In this document: positions 1 through 8,639 of the stretch, one piece after another
How the letters are laid out: every line of letters starts with the position of its first letter
Position numbering within the stretch: the stretch's first letter is position 1
Assembly: GCF_000500045.1 (NCBI RefSeq)
Contig: NZ_AYOT01000223.1
Span: forward strand, 62,001 to 126,000
Source: Borrelia persica No12
Lineage (GTDB): Bacteria > Spirochaetota > Spirochaetia > Borreliales > Borreliaceae
Length of the DNA stretch: 64,000 nucleotides
Direction of reading: 5' to 3'
The notes under the pieces: generated by a model
What the model was told of the DNA's origin: nothing
What the model saw: only the letters and a program-made list of their open reading frames with translations
Databases searched by the model: none
Made by a program: the position numbers and the translations under genes

Positions 1-122
1 CAGGAGATGAATTTTTAGATTTGTCCAAAAAAATAGTTCAGAATATTTAAAATATTTTGTCATGTACTATGAGTTTTATAAATGATATGGCATTGTTGTT
101 ATAACATTAATGTTAAAATGTA
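1..122. other. Left edge, no confident gene
   Basis: This AT-rich stretch lies downstream of luxS. A few codons at bases 1-18 stay open on the + strand and end in TAG, so the tail of a neighbouring gene is possible but cannot be identified. I see no strong hairpin or promoter. Confidence 0.4.
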
Positions 123-596
123 TTAAGGATAAATTAGATTTTCCTTTTTGATGTTTTCTAGTGTTTCTAAATACTTATTAGATTCATATTTTGCCATGTT
201 TAAGTTGTGATCTTGGTAATTGCCACATTCTTTTTCAGTTGCACCTGTGACATTTCCTTGAAAACTTACTATTTCATGAAAAAGCCAAGATATTAAATCA
301 ATTAAATCTTTGCTTTCATAATCACCAAAAAGTATTAGATAAAAGCCAGTTCTACAACCCATTGGTCCAAAGTATATTATTTTATCTCCCCATACTTTAT
401 TGTTTCTCAGTAGCGTTGCTCCTATGTGTTCAATTGTATGAATTTCTGCATTGTTCATTACGGGTTCTTTATTGGGGGCTTTCATTCTAATATCTATGGT
501 AGTTAGTGTTAAATTTTCAAATACATCTTTTCTTGAGATATATATGCCAGGTTGTAATTTTGTGTGGTCAATTGTAAAACTTGATATTTTATTCAT
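123..596 (-). CDS. luxS: S-ribosylhomocysteine lyase LuxS
   Basis: LuxS cleaves S-ribosylhomocysteine to homocysteine and DPD, the precursor of autoinducer-2. It acts in the cytoplasm as a metal-dependent homodimer. The 157-residue product has the usual family length. The metal ligands are visible as H53 and H57 in HTIEHIG and C124 in ECGNYQDH, and the catalytic Cys is C81 in GPMGCRTG. I start at the ATG at 596 rather than an upstream ATG because AAGGAGT sits just before it and its ATG overlaps the metK stop as ATGA. This is the last gene of pdeB-pfs-metK-luxS, with pfs supplying its substrate. All key residues are present, so it should be active. Confidence 0.96.
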   Translation of the reverse strand: MNKISSFTIDHTKLQPGIYISRKDVFENLTLTTIDIRMKAPNKEPVMNNAEIHTIEHIGATLLRNNKVWGDKIIYFGPMGCRTGFYLILFGDYESKDLIDLISWLFHEIVSFQGNVTGATEKECGNYQDHNLNMAKYESNKYLETLENIKKENLIYP

Positions 597-1762
597 ATTT
601 TGAACTCCTTTTTTATTATGTCTACGAAATCTAATTTTTCCCATTCTAACTCATTCTTTCCAAAATGTCCGTATGTGCATGTTTTAGAGTATATGGGTTC
701 TCTTAAATTTAATTTTTTAATTATTCCACTAGGAGTTAGGTCAAAGTTATTTATTATAAAATCTAATATTTTCTTTTCATATTCATTATCATTAATTCCT
801 GTAGTTATTTTAATAGATATTGGATTAGAGATTCCAATGGCATATGCAAGTTGCATTTCAAATTCTCGAGAAATACCTGCTGCTACCATGTTTTTGGCGA
901 TATATCTTGCCATATAAGCTGCTGATCTGTCAACCTTAGTAGCGTCTTTGCCGCTGTAAGCACCACCACCGTGTCTTGCAAATCCGCCATAGCTATCAGC
1001 AATAATTTTTCTTCCTGTAAGGCCCGTATCTCCAGTAGGGCCACCTATTACGAAATTGCCTGAAGGGTTGATATAATATTTGATATTAGTATCAAACATT
1101 GATCTGCTCTTTAAAACAGGTTTTATAATCTTTTCAACAATCGTCTGCTTTAAAAAATCGTAAGGAATGTCAGGATCATGTTGATGAGATACAACAATGT
1201 TATTGACTTTGATGGGATTTTTATTAGAGTCATATTCAATGGTTACTTGGGATTTTGCATCCGGTCGTAACCATTTAATTTCTTCTGATTTTCTAAGTTT
1301 ACTTGCTTCTTTTAATATTAAATTAGACAATTCGTATGCTATGGGTAAAAAATTTTCAGTCTCATTGCATGCATAACCAAAAATTATCCCTTGATCCCCC
1401 GCTCCTATATCCTTTGTATTTTTTTTCTCGACTGCATTTGTAATATCAACTGATTGAGAACCAATAGCATCAATGATTGTGGCAGATTTGTAGTCAAGTC
1501 CATATTCGATATTTGTGTATCCAATATTTTTTATTGTTTGTTTTGCAATTTCTTTGATATCGATATCTTTTTTTGCTTTACTATTTATTTCGCCTGCTAT
1601 GACTATTAAATTTTGTGATACTAAAGTTTCGCATGCTACTTTTGCCATTTTGTCTTTTTTAAGCATTTCATCAAGTATAGCATCAGAAATTTGATCGGCA
1701 ATTTTATCAGGATGTCCTTCAGATACGGCTTCAGATGTTGATGTTAAATTGTTATTATTCAT
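593..1762 (-). CDS. metK: S-adenosylmethionine synthetase MetK
   Basis: MetK makes S-adenosylmethionine from methionine and ATP and feeds methylation reactions and the pfs/luxS recycling steps. The 389-residue length is normal. Family signatures are visible: the N-terminal [11 protein letters not shown] with the ATP-binding His, [10 protein letters not shown] for the methionine and nucleotide site, [13 protein letters not shown], and [16 protein letters not shown]. The stop overlaps the luxS start by ATGA, so translation is probably coupled. The pfs gene lies 16 bases upstream. The start ATG has an AAGG-type ribosome site. Confidence 0.97.
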   Translation of the reverse strand: MNNNNLTSTSEAVSEGHPDKIADQISDAILDEMLKKDKMAKVACETLVSQNLIVIAGEINSKAKKDIDIKEIAKQTIKNIGYTNIEYGLDYKSATIIDAIGSQSVDITNAVEKKNTKDIGAGDQGIIFGYACNETENFLPIAYELSNLILKEASKLRKSEEIKWLRPDAKSQVTIEYDSNKNPIKVNNIVVSHQHDPDIPYDFLKQTIVEKIIKPVLKSRSMFDTNIKYYINPSGNFVIGGPTGDTGLTGRKIIADSYGGFARHGGGAYSGKDATKVDRSAAYMARYIAKNMVAAGISREFEMQLAYAIGISNPISIKITTGINDNEYEKKILDFIINNFDLTPSGIIKKLNLREPIYSKTCTYGHFGKNELEWEKLDFVDIIKKEFKI

Positions 1763-1778
1763 ATTATTACCTTACATA

Positions 1779-2492
1779 TTATATGCACTTAATTAGTTCT
1801 TTTACCATTTTAGCTGAATTTATTGATGCATTTTGTAGGAATTTATTGAAATCCATGTGATTATTTTTGTTGCTTGGAAAGTCAGATATTGCACGAGTGA
1901 CAATAAATGGTATGTTGAATGTGTGTGCTACTTGGGCAATTGCTGCACCTTCCATTTCTACGGCCAAAGCATCTATAAAGTCATTTTTAATTTTTGCTAA
2001 TTGTTGTTCATCTTCAATAAATTGATCTCCTGTAAGTATTAAACCAATATGTACATTAATATTTGTAAGCTTGTCTTTGATAATATTGACAACGCTTTTA
2101 AGTAAGGTTTCATCTGACTTGAATTTTTGTGGGAAGCCTGGTACTTGTCCTATTTTATGGCCAAATTGAGTCAAGTTGAAATCATGAAATGCTGTTTGTG
2201 ATGATACTATGATATCTGATATTTTAATATTTGGAGATTCTTGCAGTCCTCCAGCAGTTCCTGAGTTGATTATGTGGGTAATTTTGTATTTTGCTATAAT
2301 ATAGCTATTCCACATGGTGGCGTTTACTTTTCCAATGCCGGTAGTTAAAGATATTATTTCTCGTCCTTCAATTTTTCCTTTATAAATTTTCTTCTTACCT
2401 ATGTAATCATCTACTATAATTTCTTCTTTGTTTTCAATAATCTTATGTATTTCTCTTGCTTCTTCATCCATTGCAGATGTTATTAAAATCAT
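1779..2492 (-). CDS. pfs: 5'-methylthioadenosine/S-adenosylhomocysteine nucleosidase Pfs
   Basis: Pfs hydrolyses S-adenosylhomocysteine and methylthioadenosine to adenine plus the ribosyl thiols, providing the LuxS substrate and removing methyltransferase inhibitors. The 237-residue protein starts MILITSAMDEEAREI without a signal peptide, so it is cytosolic, unlike the exported paralogue Bgp known from Borrelia. VEMEGAAIAQ (catalytic and binding Glu residues) and RAISD (the catalytic Asp near the C-terminus) are intact. The gene lies 11 bases downstream of pdeB and 16 bases upstream of metK in the same operon. Confidence 0.95.
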   Translation of the reverse strand: MILITSAMDEEAREIHKIIENKEEIIVDDYIGKKKIYKGKIEGREIISLTTGIGKVNATMWNSYIIAKYKITHIINSGTAGGLQESPNIKISDIIVSSQTAFHDFNLTQFGHKIGQVPGFPQKFKSDETLLKSVVNIIKDKLTNINVHIGLILTGDQFIEDEQQLAKIKNDFIDALAVEMEGAAIAQVAHTFNIPFIVTRAISDFPSNKNNHMDFNKFLQNASINSAKMVKELIKCI

Positions 2493-2503
2493 GTTTTTCT
2501 CCT

Positions 2504-3649
2504 TTATATTTCTTTTAAACCATATTTTTTTATAATAAGTTCTATTTCATCTTGTCTTAGTATTTTTTTTATTCCCGTTTCTGTTTTGGGTATGGATTTA
2601 ACATAGTTTTGATTGTCATCAGGAGGTATGATTTTTCCATCTTTGATTATGTATTTTATGTATGGAACATTAATATTAATTTCGTTAATTTTAATGATTT
2701 TAGCAATTGAATTGTCGTTAAGTTCGACTATGAAATCTAGGGGACATTGAGATAAAACTTTAATTATTAATTTTAAAACCCGTTTATCAAATTTTTTGTC
2801 AGCATCTTGTATGAGTTCAATAAGAGATGCACCAGAGCTTGAGGCGCTTTTATATATCCTATCTAAAAGGATTGCACTATATGCACTGGCAGTACCTATT
2901 ATATTGGCTTCAATGTTAATTTGTTCGCTTTTAAGTTTATTGGGGTATCCTGATCCATCTAAATTTTCTTTATGTGTGAGTATTGCTAAACAGATAGATC
3001 GTGAAAAATTAGTGGTTGAAATTATTTTATGACTAAGTACGGGATATTTTTTTATTATTTCAAATTCTTTGTCACTTAGTTTTTCTTTCTTTTCACTTAT
3101 GCTTGCTGGTATAAATAAAAAACCTATTTTATGGAGTAAAGCTGTTGTACAAAGCTCAACTGTTTTATGATTATTTAAATTCATTTCATTGCCAAGTGCT
3201 ACAGTTAGTATTGCAGTATTGATTGAATGAACAATATGATAATCAGATAGGAGCTTAGGTATTTTCATATATTTGATAAATGTTTGTTGGGTTTTTTTGT
3301 AAAATTCCATTACTTTTTTTACAATGGGAATGACATCTTGATAATAAATTTTTTTATTTTTTTTGCAGGTTTCGTATATTTCTTCTAAATTGCTTATTAG
3401 TATATGATAATTGGCAATGCATTCTTCATCGTATTCTTCATTAGTTTTGATAAATTTTTTTGTTTCCTGCATTGATGATTCATTAAAGAAATTTCTTTCT
3501 GTTTTGAGTATATTTTTAAGTCCCCATTTTTCAATAAGTTCAGTGTTGATAGGTTGTAATAATGAATTTCTAGGCCATACTAGAAAATCTTTTTCTAGTA
3601 TGTATGAGAAATTTTTTACGTCTTTTGCCAGATTGTCAAAGATTTGCAT
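2504..3649 (-). CDS. pdeB: HD-GYP domain c-di-GMP phosphodiesterase PdeB, degenerate site
   Basis: The 381-residue protein matches the position of PdeB (BB_0374), the HD-GYP c-di-GMP phosphodiesterase of Borrelia. The N-terminal ~140 residues are a variable region and the HD-GYP fold follows. The signature GSGYP is present near residue 233. However, the HD pair reads HK (LLHKIG, about residue 172), the next conserved HP reads YP, the HHE motif reads HKE, and the later metal Asp reads Ser in GTASAYSA. Several metal ligands of the canonical family are therefore missing and activity cannot be assumed. It is the first gene of the pfs-metK-luxS operon, with an AAGGAG site before the ATG. Confidence 0.85.
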   Translation of the reverse strand: MQIFDNLAKDVKNFSYILEKDFLVWPRNSLLQPINTELIEKWGLKNILKTERNFFNESSMQETKKFIKTNEEYDEECIANYHILISNLEEIYETCKKNKKIYYQDVIPIVKKVMEFYKKTQQTFIKYMKIPKLLSDYHIVHSINTAILTVALGNEMNLNNHKTVELCTTALLHKIGFLFIPASISEKKEKLSDKEFEIIKKYPVLSHKIISTTNFSRSICLAILTHKENLDGSGYPNKLKSEQINIEANIIGTASAYSAILLDRIYKSASSSGASLIELIQDADKKFDKRVLKLIIKVLSQCPLDFIVELNDNSIAKIIKINEININVPYIKYIIKDGKIIPPDDNQNYVKSIPKTETGIKKILRQDEIELIIKKYGLKEI

Positions 3650-3720
3650 TTGTCTCCTTAAGCGTAAGATTTAATAATAAATATGTAAAGCACATTATTT
3701 ATTAATTTTCTTATCTATTT

Positions 3721-3728
3721 AGTATAAT
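3721..3728. promoter_or_regulatory. Candidate bidirectional -10 element, pdeB / membrane protein
   Basis: AGTATAAT lies in the 135-base divergent gap. It reads TATAAT on the + strand (3723-3728) and TATACT on the - strand (3726-3721). No strong -35 is seen on either side. The same octamer occurs in two other divergent gaps in the window. Confidence 0.4.
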
Positions 3729-3784
3729 AGTACTACATGTATACGTAATTTTAAAATTGAACTTCATTATAAGAGATTTTTTTG

Positions 3785-4564
3785 ATGGTTGACAGAATAC
3801 TTTTTATATTTAATGTTGTGTTTTTTTGTGCTTTTTTGTTTTTTCTTTATTTATTAGGAATTTTTAATTTTTTTAATCTTGTAGATTTTATTATTTTAAA
3901 TAGATACTTTATTGCAACTTTTATTGTGTCTGTATGTGTTTTTAATCTTGTTTATTCTAAGTTTTTGTATTCAAGATTATATTCTATATTCAATAGTGTA
4001 GATAATACTTATACTTTTTTAAGACTTAAAGTAATTCGCAAGACACTTAAGAGTGTATTTGATATTTCTCTTCTTTTGAAAATTACTTTAATAAAGCAAG
4101 ATAAAAAAAGTTTTGATGATATCTATCTTTATTTAAAAGATACTAAATTGAGTAGTAAGACAATAATAGAACTTTATGCTATGTGTGTTAGTTTTAGGGA
4201 ACAAGAAAAAGCTTATAGTTTGATTATGAATCATGTACATAGTAAGAACAAATGGGTAAGATATTGCGTTGCACTGCATGCTATTGTTGATGAAGAGTAT
4301 GAAAAATTGCGTAATGAAATAGATTTTTTAAAAAAATACCTTTTAAAAAGAGATTCTATTTTTAAAATTTATTTTTATTATCTTATTAAGAAATCAAATT
4401 TAGGGCATCATTTAATTGAAGAGAAACGACTTGAAATTAGAAATAAATATTTTAAACGTAAAGATAGACTTAATATTGAACATACAAAATTACTTGGTTC
4501 AAGTTTGTTTTTTATAGTTTTCTATTATATTTATGATATTTCAAAAAAGGACATTTTTTATTAA
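3785..4564 (+). CDS. Unknown membrane protein (BB_0373 position)
   Basis: I do not recognise this 259-residue protein. It has two hydrophobic segments at the N-terminus (about residues 5-30 and 38-60), a charged middle of about 150 residues with helical repeats, and a third hydrophobic segment near the C-terminus ([11 protein letters not shown]). It could be an inner-membrane protein with a cytoplasmic helical domain. I prefer the ATG at 3785 over an adjacent TTG. Its end is 13 bases from the gltX start and the gltX ribosome site follows its stop directly, so the two are probably cotranscribed. Confidence 0.75.
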   Translation: MVDRILFIFNVVFFCAFLFFLYLLGIFNFFNLVDFIILNRYFIATFIVSVCVFNLVYSKFLYSRLYSIFNSVDNTYTFLRLKVIRKTLKSVFDISLLLKITLIKQDKKSFDDIYLYLKDTKLSSKTIIELYAMCVSFREQEKAYSLIMNHVHSKNKWVRYCVALHAIVDEEYEKLRNEIDFLKKYLLKRDSIFKIYFYYLIKKSNLGHHLIEEKRLEIRNKYFKRKDRLNIEHTKLLGSSLFFIVFYYIYDISKKDIFY

Positions 4565-4577
4565 AAGAGGTTATGTT

Positions 4578-6065
4578 TTGAATGTAAGAGTTAGATATGC
4601 ACCTTCTCCGACTGGCTTGCAACATATTGGGGGAATTAGAACAGCTTTATTTAATTATTTTTTTGCTAAGTCTTGTAATGGGAAGTTTTTGGTTAGAGTA
4701 GAGGATACTGACCAGACTAGATATTACAGGGAGGCAGAGGAAGATTTATATCAAAGTTTAGCGTGGCTTGGTATTGATTTTGATGAAGGTCCTATTTGTG
4801 GAGGTCCTTATGCTCCTTATGTTCAGTCGCAAAGGACTGCAATGTATCAAAAATATGCTAAAGAGTTGATTGAATCGGGCAATGCTTATTATTGTTATTG
4901 TTCTCCTGATCGATTAGAGAGAATCAGAAAAATTCAAACCATTAATAAGATGGCACCAGGTTATGATAGACATTGTAGGAATTTAAGCGAAAGTGAAATT
5001 AAAGATGCTTTGCGTTTAGGAATTAATCCCGTTATTAGATTTAAAATTCCTTTTGATGGCGAGACTTCTTTTAATGATATTTTGCTTGATAAAATTACAT
5101 GGGCAAATAAAGATATTAGTCCTGATCCTGTGATTTTAAAATCTGATGGGCTTCCAACTTATCATCTTGCAAATGTTGTTGATGATCATTTAATGGAAAT
5201 TTCACATGTACTTAGAGCTCAAGAATGGGTTTCTTCAGGGCCTTTGCATGTGCTTCTTTATAATGCTTTTGGATGGAATCCCCCTATTTATTGTCATCTT
5301 CCAATGGTAATGGGAAGTGATGGACAAAAATTGAGTAAGAGACATGGTGCTACTGCTTTAAAGCAATTTATTGATGATGGATATCTTCCTGAGGCTATTA
5401 TTAATTATATTACCTTGCTTGGTTGGTCTTATGATGATAAGAGTGAGTTTTTTACAAAAGATGAACTTAAAAAATTGTTTTCTATTGATAGGATCAATAA
5501 ATCATCCGCAGTTTTTGATTATAATAAATTGGATTTTTTTAATAGTCATTACATTAGAGAAAAGGAAGATCATGACTTAGCCGAACTCTTAATTCCTTTT
5601 TTGCAAAAAGCAGGTTATATTAAAGAGAATATAAGTACTTGTGACAGACAAGAATTGATGCTTTTAATTCCGCTAATAAAGCCAAGGATTAGAAAACTTA
5701 GTGAAGCTGTGGGGATGCTTAGATTTTTTTATGAAAATATTGAAACTTGGAATTTAGATGAGTTTTTGGGTAAGAAAAAAACAGCGGATGATATCTATTT
5801 ATTATTAGAAAAAATTAAGCCAATATTAGAAGGATTTGAAACGAGAATATTGTCTGAAAATGAACAAATTTTTTATGATTTTGCTAGAGAGAATAATTTG
5901 AAGATAGGAGAGGTTCTTCTGCCAATTAGAATTGCAGTTCTTGGAAGTAAGGTATCACCACCTCTTTTTGATTCTTTGAAATTACTTGGCGAAGTTAAGG
6001 TTTTTGATAGAATAAATCAAGCACAGCAGTTTTTAAAAAATATTAATTGTAAACTAAGTTTGTAG
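4578..6065 (+). CDS. gltX: Glutamyl-tRNA synthetase
   Basis: GltX charges tRNA-Glu and, in bacteria lacking GlnRS, also tRNA-Gln with glutamate for later amidation. The gatCAB genes are in this same window. It is a class I enzyme with the HIGH-type motif as [11 protein letters not shown] (about residue 16) and the KMSKS-type motif as GQKLSKRHG (about residue 250), followed by a helical anticodon-binding region. I start at TTG 4578, giving [13 protein letters not shown] and 495 residues. An AAGAGG site lies 7 bases upstream, whereas longer starts would overlap the preceding gene and add atypical residues. Confidence 0.96.
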   Translation: MNVRVRYAPSPTGLQHIGGIRTALFNYFFAKSCNGKFLVRVEDTDQTRYYREAEEDLYQSLAWLGIDFDEGPICGGPYAPYVQSQRTAMYQKYAKELIESGNAYYCYCSPDRLERIRKIQTINKMAPGYDRHCRNLSESEIKDALRLGINPVIRFKIPFDGETSFNDILLDKITWANKDISPDPVILKSDGLPTYHLANVVDDHLMEISHVLRAQEWVSSGPLHVLLYNAFGWNPPIYCHLPMVMGSDGQKLSKRHGATALKQFIDDGYLPEAIINYITLLGWSYDDKSEFFTKDELKKLFSIDRINKSSAVFDYNKLDFFNSHYIREKEDHDLAELLIPFLQKAGYIKENISTCDRQELMLLIPLIKPRIRKLSEAVGMLRFFYENIETWNLDEFLGKKKTADDIYLLLEKIKPILEGFETRILSENEQIFYDFARENNLKIGEVLLPIRIAVLGSKVSPPLFDSLKLLGEVKVFDRINQAQQFLKNINCKLSL

Positions 6066-6074
6066 GATGTTTAT

Positions 6075-7412
6075 ATGAATAAAATGGAAGATATTATTTC
6101 ACTTGCTAAGAGGAAAGGTTTTGTATTCCAATCTTCAGAAGTTTATGGGGGTCTATCAGGTGTTTGGGATTATGGGCCTTTAGGTATTGAAATTAAGAAA
6201 AACATACAAGAAGAGTGGTGGAAAAGCATGGTTTACCTGCATGAAAATGTTGTGGGATTAGATAGTACTATATTGATGAGACCTGAAGTTTGGAAAGCCT
6301 CAGGACATGTTGATAATTTTGTGGAATTATTGGTTGACTGTAAAAATTGTAAAAGTAGATTTAGGACAGATTTGATTGATTTATCTAAGGAATGTCCCAA
6401 GTGTGGTTCTATGGGAACTTTTACTGCGCCACGAAGTTTTAATTTGATGTTTAAGACTAATATTGGAGCTGTTGAAGATAGTCTTAGTGAAATTTATTTA
6501 AGGCCAGAGACTGCTCAGGGTATTTTTGTTAATTTTCGTAATGTATTAGATTCTACAAGACTTAAGATTCCGTTTGGAATAGCGCAGGTTGGTAAGGCAT
6601 TTAGGAATGAGATAATAGCAAAAAATTTTATATTTAGAGTTTGTGAATTTGAGCAGATGGAAATGCAGTTTTTTTTACATCCAGATCAGATGGATGAGTG
6701 GTATTTATATTGGCAACACAAGCGAATGCATTTTTTTACAGATATTCTTGGAATAAAATTTGATAATCTTAGACTTAAAGCTCATGATCATAATGAGCTT
6801 GCTCATTATGCTAAATCTGCAATTGATATTGAATATCAATTTCCATTTGGTTTTCAAGAAATTGAGGGAATTCATAATAGGGGTGATTATGATTTAAATC
6901 AGCATGCTAAATTTTGTGGTAAGCCTAAGTTGTTTGAATATCATGATTTGGTAACTGGTGATAGGTATGTTCCTTATGTAATTGAGACTTCTCTTGGGCT
7001 TACAAGAAGTGTATTGATGACTCTTTGTGATGCTTATTCTAATGAAGAACTTGATGGAGGAGATAGACGAATAGTTTTACGTTTGCATCCTAAAATTGCT
7101 CCTTATAAGGTTGCAATACTTCCTTTAGTAAAGAAAGATGGATTACCTGAACTTGCTAGAAAGGTATTTATGCAATTTCGTGATGATTTTTACATGATTT
7201 ATGATGAGAATGGTACAATAGGTAAACGTTATAGACGCCAAGATGAAATTGGTACACCTTATTGTGTAACAATCGATTATGATACCATTAAAAATGGAAC
7301 TGCAACTTTAAGGGATCGAGATACTATGACTCAAACAAGGATTCCTGTTGATGAATTGTATTCATATATTAAAACCGAAATCCTAAATTACAGGGGAGTT
7401 TCAAATAGATGA
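6075..7412 (+). CDS. glyS: Glycyl-tRNA synthetase, single-chain class II type
   Basis: This 445-residue enzyme attaches glycine to tRNA-Gly. It is the dimeric, eukaryote/archaea-like GlyRS rather than the alpha2-beta2 form of most bacteria. It begins with a class II motif 1 region (FVFQSSEVYGGLSGVWDYGP). A four-cysteine zinc-ribbon-like CKNCKS...CPKCGS lies near residues 91-112, then motif 2 (FRNEIIAKNFIFRVCEFEQ) and a C-terminal HGTP anticodon-binding domain (YKVAILPLVKK onward). It sits between gltX and tyrS and overlaps tyrS by 4 bases, so the three synthetases form one transcription unit. Confidence 0.96.
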   Translation: MNKMEDIISLAKRKGFVFQSSEVYGGLSGVWDYGPLGIEIKKNIQEEWWKSMVYLHENVVGLDSTILMRPEVWKASGHVDNFVELLVDCKNCKSRFRTDLIDLSKECPKCGSMGTFTAPRSFNLMFKTNIGAVEDSLSEIYLRPETAQGIFVNFRNVLDSTRLKIPFGIAQVGKAFRNEIIAKNFIFRVCEFEQMEMQFFLHPDQMDEWYLYWQHKRMHFFTDILGIKFDNLRLKAHDHNELAHYAKSAIDIEYQFPFGFQEIEGIHNRGDYDLNQHAKFCGKPKLFEYHDLVTGDRYVPYVIETSLGLTRSVLMTLCDAYSNEELDGGDRRIVLRLHPKIAPYKVAILPLVKKDGLPELARKVFMQFRDDFYMIYDENGTIGKRYRRQDEIGTPYCVTIDYDTIKNGTATLRDRDTMTQTRIPVDELYSYIKTEILNYRGVSNR

Positions 7413-8629
7413 ATATTGCCCTAAAAGTTTTAGCAAAGAGAGGGTTTTTAAAACAGTGTACCAATTTGGAAGCTTTAAGTACATTGATGGATAGAGAGAA
7501 GATAGTTTTTTATGTTGGGGTTGATGCTACTTCTACTTCTTTGCATATTGGACACTTGATTCCTTTTATGGCAATGGTGCACCTCCAAAAACAAGGTCAT
7601 ATTCCAATTGCTTTAATTGGTGGTGGAACTACAAAAATAGGAGATCCTTCGGGTAAGGATTCAATGCGTAAGATTTTGTCAAAAGAAGATATAGATGAAA
7701 ATGTTAAGACAATAAGTTCTCAGTTATTTAGAATAATAGATTTTGGTGGTGGTGGAAGTATTCTTAATAATGCCGAGTGGCTTGATAATATTAATTATAT
7801 TGAGTTTTTAAGAGAGATTGGTATTTACTTTTCTGTTAATCGTATGTTAAGTTTTGAAACTTACAAAAGAAGATTTAAAGATGGTCTTTCATTTATTGAG
7901 TTTAATTACCAGCTTTTACAGTCGTACGATTTTTATATGTTAAGTTGTATGAAAAATTGTAAATTGCAGATTGGGGGTGATGATCAGTGGGGAAATATTG
8001 TCTCAGGTGTTGATTTAGTTAAGAAAAAGTTGGGAACAGAGGTTTTTGGACTTACATTGCCACTTATTACAAGAAGTGATGGTAAGAAGATGGGTAAATC
8101 AGAAAAAGGGGCTGTTTATCTTGATTCAAAACTTTATAGTGTTTATGATTTTTATCAATATTTTAGAAATATTCCAGACTTGGATGTTAAGAAATTTTTA
8201 TATTTATTTACTTTTTTAGAAGATGAAGAGATTGAACGTATATCAAGTTTTAAGGGGCATTTATTAAATGATGCAAAAGAAATTTTGGCATTTCAGATAA
8301 CGAAGATTGTTCATGGTAAAGATGAGGCTTTAAAAGCATCCTCAGCAGCTAATGCGGCATTTAAAGGAGGTACAGGAAGAGTTGATATTCCTTTCTTTAA
8401 ATTGCCATTGACTAACTTAGAAGGTGGTATTTTATTAATTGACTTGATGTTTTTATCAAAAATTGTGTCTAGTAAATCAGAGGCTAGGCGACTTATTGAT
8501 TCTGGTGGAGTTTATATAGATAAGGTAAGGGTATTAGATCAAAGTTGTTACCTTAGTAAGAATGATTTTATCAATGGTGAAATTGAACTTAGAATTGGCA
8601 AGAAAAAGATTCTGAGAATTATTTTGTAG
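7409..8629 (+). CDS. tyrS: Tyrosyl-tRNA synthetase
   Basis: TyrS attaches tyrosine to tRNA-Tyr. The 406 residues fit the bacterial class. SLHIGHLIPF gives the HIGH motif (about residue 49), the YQLLQSYDF helix and GGDDQWGNI form the tyrosine pocket, and GKKMGKSEKG is the KMSKS loop. The C-terminal ~65 residues (LIDLMFLSKIVSSKSEARRL onward) form the S4 RNA-binding domain. Its ATG overlaps the glyS TGA. Confidence 0.96.
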   Translation: MNIALKVLAKRGFLKQCTNLEALSTLMDREKIVFYVGVDATSTSLHIGHLIPFMAMVHLQKQGHIPIALIGGGTTKIGDPSGKDSMRKILSKEDIDENVKTISSQLFRIIDFGGGGSILNNAEWLDNINYIEFLREIGIYFSVNRMLSFETYKRRFKDGLSFIEFNYQLLQSYDFYMLSCMKNCKLQIGGDDQWGNIVSGVDLVKKKLGTEVFGLTLPLITRSDGKKMGKSEKGAVYLDSKLYSVYDFYQYFRNIPDLDVKKFLYLFTFLEDEEIERISSFKGHLLNDAKEILAFQITKIVHGKDEALKASSAANAAFKGGTGRVDIPFFKLPLTNLEGGILLIDLMFLSKIVSSKSEARRLIDSGGVYIDKVRVLDQSCYLSKNDFINGEIELRIGKKKILRIIL

Positions 8630-8639
8630 TTGGTGTTTC

